From the NCBI GenBank assembly GCA_022578965.1, contig MU400533.1, positions 1-64,000 on the forward strand: a stretch of DNA of 64,000 nucleotides, written 5' to 3'. A program made the translations under genes and the position numbers. This document shows, one piece after another, positions 48,735 through 59,453 of this stretch. Source of the DNA: Xylaria sp. FL1777. Its lineage: Eukaryota > Ascomycota > Sordariomycetes > Xylariales > Xylariaceae. Positions within the stretch are counted from its first letter, which is position 1. Every line of letters begins with the position of its first letter. Under the pieces are notes generated by a model that saw only the letters and a list, made by a program, of their open reading frames with translations, had not been told where the DNA came from and did not search any database.

Positions 48735-50550
48735 GTCGTAGTTATGGGTAATTAAGGGCTCAATATTATTGATTCCTGAGTTTCCTCAAGAAGTATTGGA
48801 AGGGAACCCAGCTTTATATAGAAAATACTAGACTGTCTTCCCACAATTAAGCTGCTTCTACCCTGCTGCGACCCTAGCTCCTGACAGCCATATAGTCTGA
48901 ATCAGACTGTCTGATTCCGACGTTAAATTATCCTAACCAGATATTTGAACCGTCTAGGAGCAATGCTGTGAGTTATTACGATATCAAGGAAATAGTTCCC
49001 GTAAATAAATTACTCTCTTCGAACCAACAACGCCGTTTTCAGGGAGGAAATACGTCCAAGTACGAAACGAGGGAAACTCTTGTCCCTTCTATACCGTCCG
49101 CCCTTGTTGTCAATAGGGTGCGGCTAGTTTATCCCACGCTCTCACACTCTGCTACTTCGATATTATTCGTCTCGTTCCACCACAGCGTCATCGCAAGAAC
49201 CGCGTGTAGAACGGCTGTAAATGGCTGCTGGGAACGATGCTCTTCGATCTTGAGGAATTCGCGCCCCCATTCGTACACCCCAAGACTTCTCGGCCCAATG
49301 TCACAAAAATACGTCGAGACTTTTAAATCGAGATCAAAACCCAGTATTTCATTCATTATCGTAGCTCAGATAATAGAATCAACTCAGGATCATCAACTAC
49401 CTATTGCTTAAGTACAATCTGAGACCCACTTGCAGGACATCTAAATCAATAGATCTATATTAAATACACCTGCTTCGTAAGTCATATAGCAACTAACTAA
49501 TTAACTTATCTGTAGAATAACGGAAAATATTGGAAAGCGGACTTGTCACGTTGGAGTGGATACCGGCTCGGCTAAACCATAAGCCGGATGGGCCTATATA
49601 TATTTGCTTTGTTATTAACTAGCTAGCTTCTAAGAACTGAGATCTTCTAGAGACTATTTAACTGATCCCTTCTAGAGAGTGCACTGGTCAACTTCCATAT
49701 GACTAAGCGTATAACCACCTATACGCGACAGGACTTTGTGGCATGGGAAATGTCTGAAAATTGGGTAATAGGTCGTCGACGGTCCAAATCAGCTATATCA
49801 TCCCTACCATCATCTTCAACATTTTCATCTTCAACTGCCTCTCTAGCCTCTAAAGCTCTTAAACAATATCTTCACCAATTAAATTAAGTATCTTTCTCCT
49901 CCTTTTCGGTCGTAGACGTTCTAGTTGAGCCTGAAGGGCTCTTAACGTTCTAGTCTTTTATAATAGACTAACTACATGGCAAAATCTCCAAATGCTTTAG
50001 CCAATCTCTAAGAACTGTCCAAGCCGATCGAAAATTGCGTCTCGAATTTACAAGCCAAGACCAGAAATGAAGGTAAGCCTTTGTAGGTAAGAATCTGGCC
50101 AATCAGAGCGCCACCCGTCCTTCTCCCCACTAAAAGCGGCAGCTAATGCACATTTACCGGCCGATCGAACGACCGGTAAGCAAGCCGTCCCCGCGGCTTG
50201 CTCCGTCTACATGTCGTTGTTGTCCTAGCTATTAGATCTATAAACGACATTATACCATAGGAGTCTTACAATACAGTCGCAATATGGTTTTCCGTCATCT
50301 TATAATGTTGTTTTTACAACGTATATCGCCCGGCATATATACCCTACATGATCCATCTCGAGCATAACTACACTACGTCATGCATGTTCTATTGCACTTA
50401 ATGCCGTCGCATTGGGGGCTGCTTAATACTACCTACCGAGACCACACAAGTGTTTAGAGATAATGACTCACACCGCTTGCTTATAAGTTACCAAATATAA
50501 GCCTAACTTGGCTGCTATTCCGGCTATTGTCATATATGTGTTTCAAATAA
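48735..50550. other. Intergenic, likely decayed
   Basis: Moderately AT-rich with no intact gene. A short plus-strand frame at 49,699-49,887 is Ser/Thr-rich at its end and not convincing. This segment together with the pseudogene and minisatellite that follow looks like a minor accessory island. Confidence 0.4.
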
Positions 50551-50734
50551 GGTAACCTATTTCGCCACTACCACGACAGATATTAGGCCCTTTCTCAAAC
50601 TGCAGTTATCTATAATGAAAATAAGTTGCGAGATTAGCTCATCAAGCTTGAGACTAATTATTTGTTTCTTACCGTTCTCGAGGAGCTCCTCAGCATGTGA
50701 CTTCCTAATCATCACAGCGTCGTTACCCTCTGTC

Positions 50735-51231
50735 GCGGCCCTGGGCCCCGGACCCCTGACATGGCCCTCTCCCCCTCGCTCAGCGTCTTGCGCCACCAGT
50801 TAGCGGTGAAGCTGGCCACTGTATAATTAGCCGGGTTCGACGAGAACGACATGGGTGCCCTCGGAATTGAGGTGTACCGCGCCGATTGCCGTGAGCACGG
50901 TGAACGCCACCTTGATGCTACGATACTCAGGCACGAGGATGTCAGTCGCAGAGTATTTTGTGCTGTTCCGCCAGCACGACACCTAACCAGCCCAGCCCTG
51001 ACGTCACCTTGGCCATCTGGCGGTCGGCATATTTGCAGGCGTGCAGCAGCGGTAAGAAGGCTCGAATCATGATTACCACCCCAGACACACTGGCGTCGAA
51101 GCGAACCAGTAATTCTCACGCAAGCTGGGCTTGGTTTATGGGTACGTGGCCGTTCACACCGGTCGAGTTAATCAGGATGTCGAAGTGGCCGAATCTGTCC
51201 TCCACCATAATTTTTGCTACTGTGATACCCA
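50735..51231 (-). pseudogene. Broken short-chain dehydrogenase/reductase (SDR)
   Basis: Read on the minus strand from 51,231 downward, the sequence gives FGHFDILINSTGVNG (the strand-4 NNAG-like motif of SDRs), then an in-frame TGA. It continues with SGVVIMIRAFLPLLHAC, SGLGWLGVVLAEQH and a second stop. After a frameshift come PEYRSIKVAFTVLT, which preserves the YxxxK catalytic pair, and HVVLVEPG; after another frameshift comes a typical SDR tail (TANWWRKTLSEGERAM). At least two stops and two frameshifts rule out a working enzyme. The NAD(P)-binding N-terminus is missing because the 64-bp repeat array begins at that point. Confidence 0.75.
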
Positions 51232-51565
51232 AGGTATTTACAAATAAGCCACGAGCCAAGCAATGAGTCATTTAGTAAAGATAAAAGCATATCCAAGGGA
51301 TTTACAAACAAGCTATAAGCCAAGCAATGAGTCATCTAGTAGAAATAAAAGTATACTTAAGGCATATACAAATAAGCTATGAGTTAAGCAATGTGTCATC
51401 TGGTAGAGATAAAAGCATACCCAATGTATTTATAAATAAGCTATGAGCCAAGCAATGAATCATCTGGTAGAGATAAAAGCATACCCAAGGTATTTATACA
51501 CAAGCTACGAGCCAAGCAATGAGTCATCTAGTGAGTCATCTAGTAGGGATAAAAGCATACCCCCA
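51231..51565 (+). repeat. 64-bp minisatellite, 5 copies plus a partial
   Basis: The word AAGCAATGAGTCAT recurs with its CAATG at 51,261, 51,325, 51,389, 51,453 and 51,517, an exact 64-bp period. Each unit also contains GATAAAAGCATACCCAAGGT and a TTTACAAATAAGCTA segment. A sixth, shortened unit contains a small internal duplication (GAGTCATCTAGT twice). Copies differ by a few substitutions, mostly transitions. Confidence 0.92.
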
Positions 51566-52229
51566 GTCTAAACAAAGCAATTCGGGATACTGTAATCGTT
51601 TTCTCGTGAATATACCTACATATCAAGTGACTGGACGGGGAAAAAGTTCTCGCATAGGCCATGGCGGCTGACGCAGTCGCTCGGTTCAGCGACATACAGA
51701 CCTGAAGAGCCAGAGACCATCGTCGGGACCCGAGGGTGTCGTTATTATTTACGTTATGCCTCGAGAGAAGCAATAATTATTAGACCCGCAGTATAAACAA
51801 TAAGACATGCTTAATCAACTCTCTCAAGTCATAAAAAAAAACACTCTCGCGGGGGACAAGTTGTGGATTATGCTGTGATTCCGAGCAGGAATATTCCCTG
51901 ACTTTAAATAGTAAGAAGAAAATTTCGACATGGGACACGGTAAAAAGTATATAGTCTTCTCGCGCCTAGACAAGTCAGGGTGAATTTAAGTGATAATGGG
52001 ACATTGGATAAACGATAAGAGGGGTATCTACAACTACCTACTATCCAGTCTGACCTCAGCAGTACCATGACTGACTCCACCACAGTGAATAGCAGCCCGA
52101 CTCAGCTGTTCCATAATCCTATCACATGCATACGTACTATGCGACCCATATATCCTCAGATCACATTACTATTTCGCGAAGACGAAAGATAACAGCTAAA
52201 AATTTAAAAACAAGGCCTTCTACATCCAT
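51566..52229. other. Intergenic, 3' flank of the GH5 gene
   Basis: No gene, RNA or repeat is supported here; AT-richer than the coding neighbours. Confidence 0.5.
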
Positions 52230-53521
52230 TTAAGGGCCCTGCGTGACCTGAAACATAGGCGCGAGCAACGACGTGAGGTTCGGGTTCCGCAGGCCGACCC
52301 AGTCGTGGTCGAGGGCGCCGAAGCCCTCGTCGTGGTCGAGGACGCCCTCGCGCACGTAGTAGGAGCCCATGAGGGACCAGAGGGACCACTCGGAGTCGTT
52401 GCCTTCGAGGTAGTCGCGGAGGCACTGGAAGTAGGTGTTGTCGGCGTCGGAGAGGCCCATGTTGGGCCCGCCCGTCATGCCGAAGCCGAACTCGGAGAGG
52501 ATCAGGGGCGCCGTGTAGCTCTGGCCCTGCTCGAGCACGAAGCCGTCGAAGAGCCCGTATGTCTGCTGCAGTAGGTTGCAGTTCCCGCTGGCCAGCGCGT
52601 ACGTCACCGTGAACTGGTACGCGTGCCACTCCCACACGTGCTTGCCCGCCCACGCGCTCCAGTCGATGTTCCCCTCGGTCCGGATGTGCGTCAGGTCCGT
52701 CGTCGACTGCGTCCCACCCATGAGAATGAGCACTGACGGGTTGGCCTGGTGCACGCGCGTCGCGGCCTGCCCAAGGAAGTTGTACCAGTCCGCCCGTCCG
52801 TTAATCGTACCTTGGAAGAGAAACTCGCGGATCTCGTTACGAAGCCCCATGCCAATCACTCCAGGCTGCGAGTTTGCCCATGTCGCCATGGATTCGACTC
52901 CCTGAAGCCAGTTGTTGGTGTTGAAAAAACGACTATTTGCGGAGTTATAAGCGGCTCCCTGGTCCCACCACCCGTTCCCATCAGTCAGACCGCCTATGAT
53001 CAGTTAGTTATGGCATTTTCATCGAGGTTGGTGTACTTACAGCACCAGCTTGCCTTGCTGACATGATTGTCTAGGATGGTCATGACACCCCTACTCCAGA
53101 GCGCAGCAATGACAGCCGCATAAGCATCCCGAGTTGTGCCACTAGCAGCAAATGCATTCTTTTCGACAACCTGCGTGTACATGCTGTTCATGGCATTGAC
53201 ATCCACGCTAGCAGCCGCGGCCGCATTAGTGAAGGCCTGAGAGAGGGGAAGGTTGGGATTCAAGGCGTGGTCGATCGAATACGTGAGGCGCACACAGTTG
53301 AACCCCTGTGCGGCCACGAAGTCGGCGATGTACTCAACCGGCTGCTTGTTCAAGCCCTCGGGGGTGTTGGCCTCGAGGTGGCCAGCCCAGTTGATACACC
53401 GAAGCTTTACACGGTTACCATCAGCGTCAAGAATCCATCGCGAAGATGTCTTGAGTGGAAGGTTGACTCCTAATGCCGGCAAAGCAGCGCCCAAGATCGC
53501 CGCAGCGAAGGCGAGCTTCAT
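52230..53521 (-). CDS. Secreted GH5 glycoside hydrolase (cellulase fold)
   Basis: Predicted 414-residue protein from exons 53521-53041 and 52993-52230 (47-nt intron). MKLAFAAAILGAALPALG is a classical signal peptide. The mature part follows the GH5 TIM-barrel layout: RCINWAGHLE near the start, NCVRLTYS around strand 2, ILDNHVSKASWCC around strand 3, NE at 213-214 (acid/base Glu214) after strand 4, a WEWHAY motif at 281-286, and LSEFGFG with nucleophile Glu328 after strand 7. No carbohydrate-binding module is visible. The family cleaves beta-glucans, mannans or related glycosides outside the cell; the substrate cannot be fixed from the sequence. The 3' half of the gene is much more GC-rich at third positions than the 5' half. 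It flanks the decayed accessory stretch. Confidence 0.9.
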
Positions 53522-56040
53522 AGTGGGTGGTTTGCGAGAGACTAGATAGGTAACAAAATGGCTCTGCTATTATTATAACGTTCAAGTCGACTAAAAGAAT
53601 GGGCTAGACTAGAAGCGACTCCTGAGGCTAATGTATTAGGAGAGTGCGTGCGTGTTATCGTGAGAAATATCGAAATCCAGACTAAGGCAGCATGGACATT
53701 AAGTAGTAGCCCTTTGGGAACCCACTCGTAGTATTCATGAGGATATAGCTAGACCTGATAGCTAGTCAAGTGCGGGAACGCAGACTTGGACCTCGGAGCA
53801 GCGACCAACCAACGGCCAAAACGAAGCTGAGTGAGAGAGTGAGAGATGGCTGCGGTCGGATGCACCAGGTGATGGAGTTCAGCTGGATGGGCTACGAGGC
53901 TAGCTAAGACAGCAGCAGCAAGAGTAACGATCCCAAAGATGGTGGCGCGTTATATGAGGAGAAGCCTCACGTATAGGGACCTGATGTCATGATGCAAGTC
54001 TCTATGCAAGATCCCCGAGACAGAGCGGCACGCGCAGGGAAGCACACGCAACCCGCCATCCTTTGCCAACACACAGGCATGCACACTACGACTCTTCAGA
54101 CTCAGCGGCGAATGGTATTACAAGGAATCCTAGCCCGAGAGCGGAAAGAAAAGAAGATGGGATGCCGCCGCCACTTAAGACCTGCCCTGTGCGGAAAGGA
54201 GGCCCCTTTCTAGAAGAGAGAGGGCGATATCTCCAGACGCGTACAAGGGATCTCGGCCACTTGACCCATCTAGCACCCTCACTCCCACACCGCCCAATGA
54301 CAGCAGACGGAGCAGAGGACGGGGTGGCACGTTCGGCAGGTCATTCGGGGGCCCCAGTTGGGCTGGAGGGGTGGTGGTGGTTTTCTGTGCGCATGAGGCA
54401 GGTCGGTCTCCAACTCCAGCGCAATGCGGGGAGCGCCATGCGATGCCGACGTGCTTTAGTTTGTACCTGACATGCCGGGATTGTCTGCGTTGGAGGTGGC
54501 GTCGGGCCTGTACTAAGAGAGAAGAAAATGGGTTCAAAAGAAAAACAGGAATCCCGGCACATGCTGGATAATCAAGGAATTCCTTCCCAGAGGCGAATAG
54601 ATAGTCGGTGGCGTGTAAGCCTCGACGGTGTTGAGTCCTGGAGAAAGTCATACATCATAGGTAGATCTAATAGGTACCTAACCTACTGTATGTATGTAGA
54701 TACAGTAGTATCGGTAGACCAGGACTCAGCTTGTCCATCATTCTTGGCGATCTACACTTGCAGCTTCCGCTCGTCGTGGACGAGGGTTGTTGACGTGCAG
54801 TTGGACGATCGATCTGGGTTTGTCATCGTGATAGGCCGACGAAGATACCCAGTCACTACTCTTTTCTGTCTGTGTAATGGCGCGGATATCCTACCCCTCT
54901 CTTTCCCTCTAAACTACTTTCCGGTTCTGGGCATGATACCGGCACCATCCAGACGCGCAGACACCAAACCCTTCGAAAATGCGAGTGAACGGGGTAAAAA
55001 ATGAGTTGGCTGTACAATAGTTGATGGTGACCAGAATGAACATGCTGCCCATGACCGCACTTGCACTCATGATTGGAGCGGCATCTCGACGGATTGTGGG
55101 GTACAGCAGATACTAAAGCCCACTATTCGGTTCACTGCAGTTATGCTTAAGTAGGTACTTATAGTAATTCCCAGGTATCACGGGGCACAGACCATCCACC
55201 TACCTAGAACAGAACCCTAAAGCCCTGCTCTGTACGCTGATAGGTCTGTTTGCGACGTAGCCAGCATCATCAGTTGATGAAGAAAACGAACATACATTAG
55301 ACTGCCTCACGGAACTCGGTCTTGATTCCTAATACTTACTAGGTAGAAGAAAAAAAATACCGGGGGACGATGGAGACAAAACATAGAAGGTAGGAAAACC
55401 TTATCAGATTGTTTGATTTGTAAATACTCAACTGTCCTGACAGCTGCTCCCTACTCGAATCCCATGCTGTACATGTAACTAGATAGACGGCCAAGGAATC
55501 CTGCGCCGACGTACTTTTCAAGTCATGGAGACTCACATGATCTGTCAACATAACTCCACCGACATATTACATAAGAAGTAACTGGTGACTACAGGTCTTA
55601 TATGTTTGTACGTAACTGACACTGCCTCAGTTGACCGTTCGCCTAGGCAGCTTTCTGTGCGAACAACACTACAGGATATATACTACTAGACATACGAATT
55701 GTTTCCCAAGAGATAAGTCGGAAATATCACGACTTCATGCCTACAAAGTAGGGAGTCTGCGACATGGATTATTATAACAGATGGAATTGGTATTATATTT
55801 CGTCATGATCGTACCGCGAAGCAACTTTGAATTATAAGATGCCCCCGTTTCGTGATGGTGAGCTGTCAACAGTAGCATCACTCTGAATGTATTATGAATA
55901 CGGCAGCTCATTACTCGCCCCCGGCGATGAGTGCCATTGTGACATGTGCCAAATATACCCAGCTTGGCTGATATGATCTCGAAGAGAACCGTCATGCTGG
56001 AGTGGACAAAACTTGTAGACTGGAGATATGCCTGCACGAA
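53522..56040. other. Intergenic upstream of the GH5 gene
   Basis: The first ~1 kb should be the GH5 promoter. TAGGTACCTAACCTACTGTA-type words occur near 54,670-54,690 and 55,150-55,205. Frames around 54,000-55,000 on both strands overlap each other and show no conserved content. The last part is the 3' flank of the double-PH gene. Confidence 0.5.
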
Positions 56041-57374
56041 TCAGGAGGCTGCAACAGCCCCTTGACCAGACACAGACACGCGAGCCTCCAACTCCTTCCT
56101 CTTGGCTAAGAGGCTCTTGAACGTACCGAGACAATGGACCAAGGACTCCTCATCATGAGCGCAGAAGCGATAACTTTTCTCGTCCGTGATGATCTGCATG
56201 CAGTGCACCTTCGTTTTGCTGACGGGATCGATATCCACCACATTCACAATCGACGCTAGCGCCAAGATGAACGAAGCAGTGTACTCTGATTCATTTTTGT
56301 AGAGGATCAGGTTTCTCGGCCGGAGGACGGCCCAACAGTTCTTCCATTGCCTCATGCCGCGCTTCCCTTTGAGGAACCAAAGCCAACCTTGCCAAACGAT
56401 TCGATCCGGGTCTCGTTCCACGTTGAGCCCGCTCATCTGGCTGGCATTCTGGCCGCCCATGACCGCTTGTTTGGGATGTGAGCCAGATTGTGCACCGGAA
56501 GCAGAGGTTGATGGTACGGTAAAGCTCTCGATCGAAGCCCCATGTCCCCTCTGGCCCTCCACGTCGGACACGTCAGACTGCGAGGCCACCTCATTTGCAG
56601 ACAGACCAGAATAGTCATTATGGGACAAACGTCTACCCACAGAGCGTACCGATTTCGACGTAGGTCGATCAACAGGTTCCGGCGAGCTTGATAAATACCG
56701 CTCGTGGTCGGGGATGCGTGGGTCGCGGGTCCCATCTGTACTTTTCAACATCGATGCCGGTGCTAACGATTGACGGCGAACCACGGGGCTAGCTAGGAAC
56801 ATTTCCTCCTCTTCCTCCTCAATCCTGGCGTCTTGTCTTATGAGGTCAATCCACTCTTGCGCATCCTTGGCGGTCGGTGCCTCGAAGTGGTAATTTCTAG
56901 CTGGAGAAAAGAGTCCGAAGAGATGATTTCTCTTCTGTTTAGGATCTTTCAGAGACACAACGGCCGATAGATCCGACAAGTGGAGCTTGTGTCGAAGTTT
57001 GCTTTCCTTGTCCGATTTATAGATGTATAGCGCGTTTGGCCGTAGGACGAGATAGACAGTCTTCCAGACCTGGAGATGGGCATCGAAGATTAGCATCTAG
57101 TTTAGTTGTAACGTGTTCACCTGATTTCCTAGCGTACCTTGGTTTTTTGGGTTCGTTTTTGTACATATCCTGACTTGAGGACACGGTCGGACTCAAAGCT
57201 TCCATTTTTATTCACGGGGCTCACCATCGACAAAGTCAGTTGACTTCGAAGCCGATTCACAGCGCTATTTATGGGCGAGGTTATCGATGTGGGAGGGATG
57301 GAAAGGGCTGCTCGGCAGCCTGGCAACGCTGTGCTGGCCGTCTGTGGAAGACACTGAGTAGCTGTCTCCGCCAT
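56041..57374 (-). CDS. Double PH-domain protein (Opy1-like)
   Basis: Predicted 421-residue protein from exons 57374-57138 and 57069-56041. PH1 (~65-160) starts VLKSGYVQKRTQKTK and, after the intron, continues VWKTVYLVLRPNALYIY and ends with AQEWIDLIRQD. A poly-Glu stretch and a Ser/Pro linker follow. PH2 (~303-400) reads WQGWLWFLKGKRGMRQWKNC to SYRFCAHDEESLVHCLGTFK. Two PH domains separated by a linker match yeast Opy1, which senses PI(4,5)P2 and PI4P-5-kinase activity at the plasma membrane; the equivalence is inferred from architecture. The acceptor at 57,070 was chosen because it gives an uninterrupted PH beta-hairpin and a 68-nt intron. An upstream in-frame AG would add nine residues but leave only a 41-nt intron. 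Confidence 0.8.
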
Positions 57375-59453
57375 GGTGAAGTCGGCGAAGGTGTACGCGA
57401 TAGGGCTCGCTACAGAACGATAGGTGCAAAGAATTAAGATTATGCGTGAATATTATAAGATTAAGTAGAGGCACCCCGTCGCTTTCTTTCCCATGTGTAG
57501 CATGCGTGCTAACCCACTACACTAGCAACTAAATCTGACAGTGGTGGGCGCTGGCGCGAGTATCTTGTTCGATGGTTCGATGTCTTAAGCTTAGTCCACG
57601 GTCGATCGACGGCGAGAATGGTAAATTAAACCTTGCGCTTGTTGTCGCAAGAAGTCAAGAAGCCAATGGATCGGATGGTATTTGCTGTAAGGGAACAATA
57701 ATAGGAGATGGGATTGTCGAATCGTATACGAGAGGTGGCGAGAAACGTATGGTATGGAGAAGATGCGAGGTGATTATTGATTGTATGTGTGTGTATAAGG
57801 GAAGGGAAGGGTGTGGAGGAAACGAGAAATAGTGTAGTTGATGCCAAGTTAAAGAGAGATGGAGAAGAATAGAAACAGCCGTTCCGATGTAGGTTGCAGG
57901 CAGTCGATCGAAGGTTATGAGGCCGTGGAATGCTGTATGTTGAAATGGTGAAATGTTGAATCTGGAATGCCCCTCTCTAGACAGAGGGATCAGCCTCGAG
58001 CAGGGAGCCGACAGGGAGCCGATGGGGAGTGGCAATAGTGTGCTGTATGTACACTGCCGCAGATGACGCACACTACTGTGGCTGTGGGTAGGTAGCTGTG
58101 AGATGTGGGCGAAGCAAAGATCGTGGAAGAAAAGAAGACGGAATGGAAGCAACAAAGATGAATTGGTTCTGTGAACAACCAGCTACATAGTAGGTGTGTA
58201 GAGTCAAGAAGGTAAATAAAATTAAAAGTCAACAAGAGGTCTAATGGACGGAGCTATGATTGTGCAACAACAACACAATATAGGGTGCCACGGTACCTAG
58301 CATCTAATGCGTTAGGTAAGATGAGAGCTGGCCGAATTGGGATAGGTGCAGGTAACATTTCGGCAGTGAGCTTTTCCAAAACTGCACTATGCCCCCCCCC
58401 TGTAAGCCCCTAAAGTCTTCCCGCTAGTGTTACCTACCTGTACGCGGTATGTATACCGTATACCTATTTCTAACGCATCACTTACAGGCGCTAAGGTGGT
58501 TTCAAGCTATCTCTCTAGCTGGCGCGTTTATGCATGCGCTGGACAAGACAAGAACAACAACCCGAAAAGCCTCAAACAAAGTAGTTATTATTAAATACAC
58601 AGCTTAGAGTCGTGAGCAAGACTTCTCTTTGGTATAAAATATGCGTTCTCATATTCGCCACTCTTCTCACTCACTCATTGGTAACATTGTGTTCTGTAAT
58701 GTCGACAGTTATAAGCATCTGATATAGGAGCTCCTTGTTGCCGGTCCATGTTAATAGGTACCCAAACCGGTAGTCCAAATATTAAGGGATCAGAGTTAAC
58801 CGCCGCAAAGCGGACGAGGCCAGGAGACCCGGCGGGTCTGTTTCGACGGGAATAGCTTACCTGCCTAATAATCCATACTCTAGACATGCGAAGTAAACTA
58901 AGATGGATTACTTACTGCAGTTCACTTATGTCGCGCGTCTTCTGAGCCAATAAGTTGTTGAGTTGGGAGGTAAAGTGGCTGATGTGCATAATAGGATACC
59001 ATGCTATTTGTGGGCGTGTCATCACAGGAAGGCCTCCCTCCAGTGCCTACCTACGCATAACTAGGCTGCTACGTCAACAAGGAAAGAGGCGGAAGATGCT
59101 GTCTCTATACTATGCGCTAACAAAATAACAATAGCCTGGGCTGTGTAGCTGGAAAGCACAGAGCCTCAAGCGCGACGTTACATGATATTTTTATAACTCT
59201 CTCAATCTTGAATTCGGCATTTCGGGATTCCGTACAAGGTTTCAATTGGGGGTTGATAGCCTGTTCTGGCATCACTGGTTAAGGTCTACAATGTATATAC
59301 GTGCACAAACCGATCGCGTCTCGATGGGGGAGGAAGAAGATAACCAATTACCTAGGTATGGTAATCTTTATTGGGTATCATGCCTCGTATATATACAGGT
59401 TCGGGAGAATTCGTTAATAGCAATACAATGAAGTCATCATCGCCTGAGGCTCC
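57375..59453. other. Intergenic
   Basis: Promoter and leader of the double-PH gene followed by the 3' flank of the EH-domain gene. TACCTA-rich words and a run of C occur at 58,290-58,470. No gene is supported; a 166-codon minus-strand frame (57,655-58,155) is pyrimidine-rich leader sequence with low-complexity translation. Confidence 0.5.

Noticed and set aside
49699..49887. 62-codon plus-strand frame resembling a transposon-encoded start
   Set aside because: Too short, Ser/Thr low complexity at the end, no continuation.
54000..55004. Several overlapping 130-160 codon frames
   Set aside because: Frames on both strands overlap, none has conserved motifs or splice continuity; considered GH5 promoter sequence.
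57655..58155. 166-codon minus-strand frame upstream of the double-PH gene
   Set aside because: Pyrimidine-rich promoter or leader with His/Ser/Leu bias and no domain.
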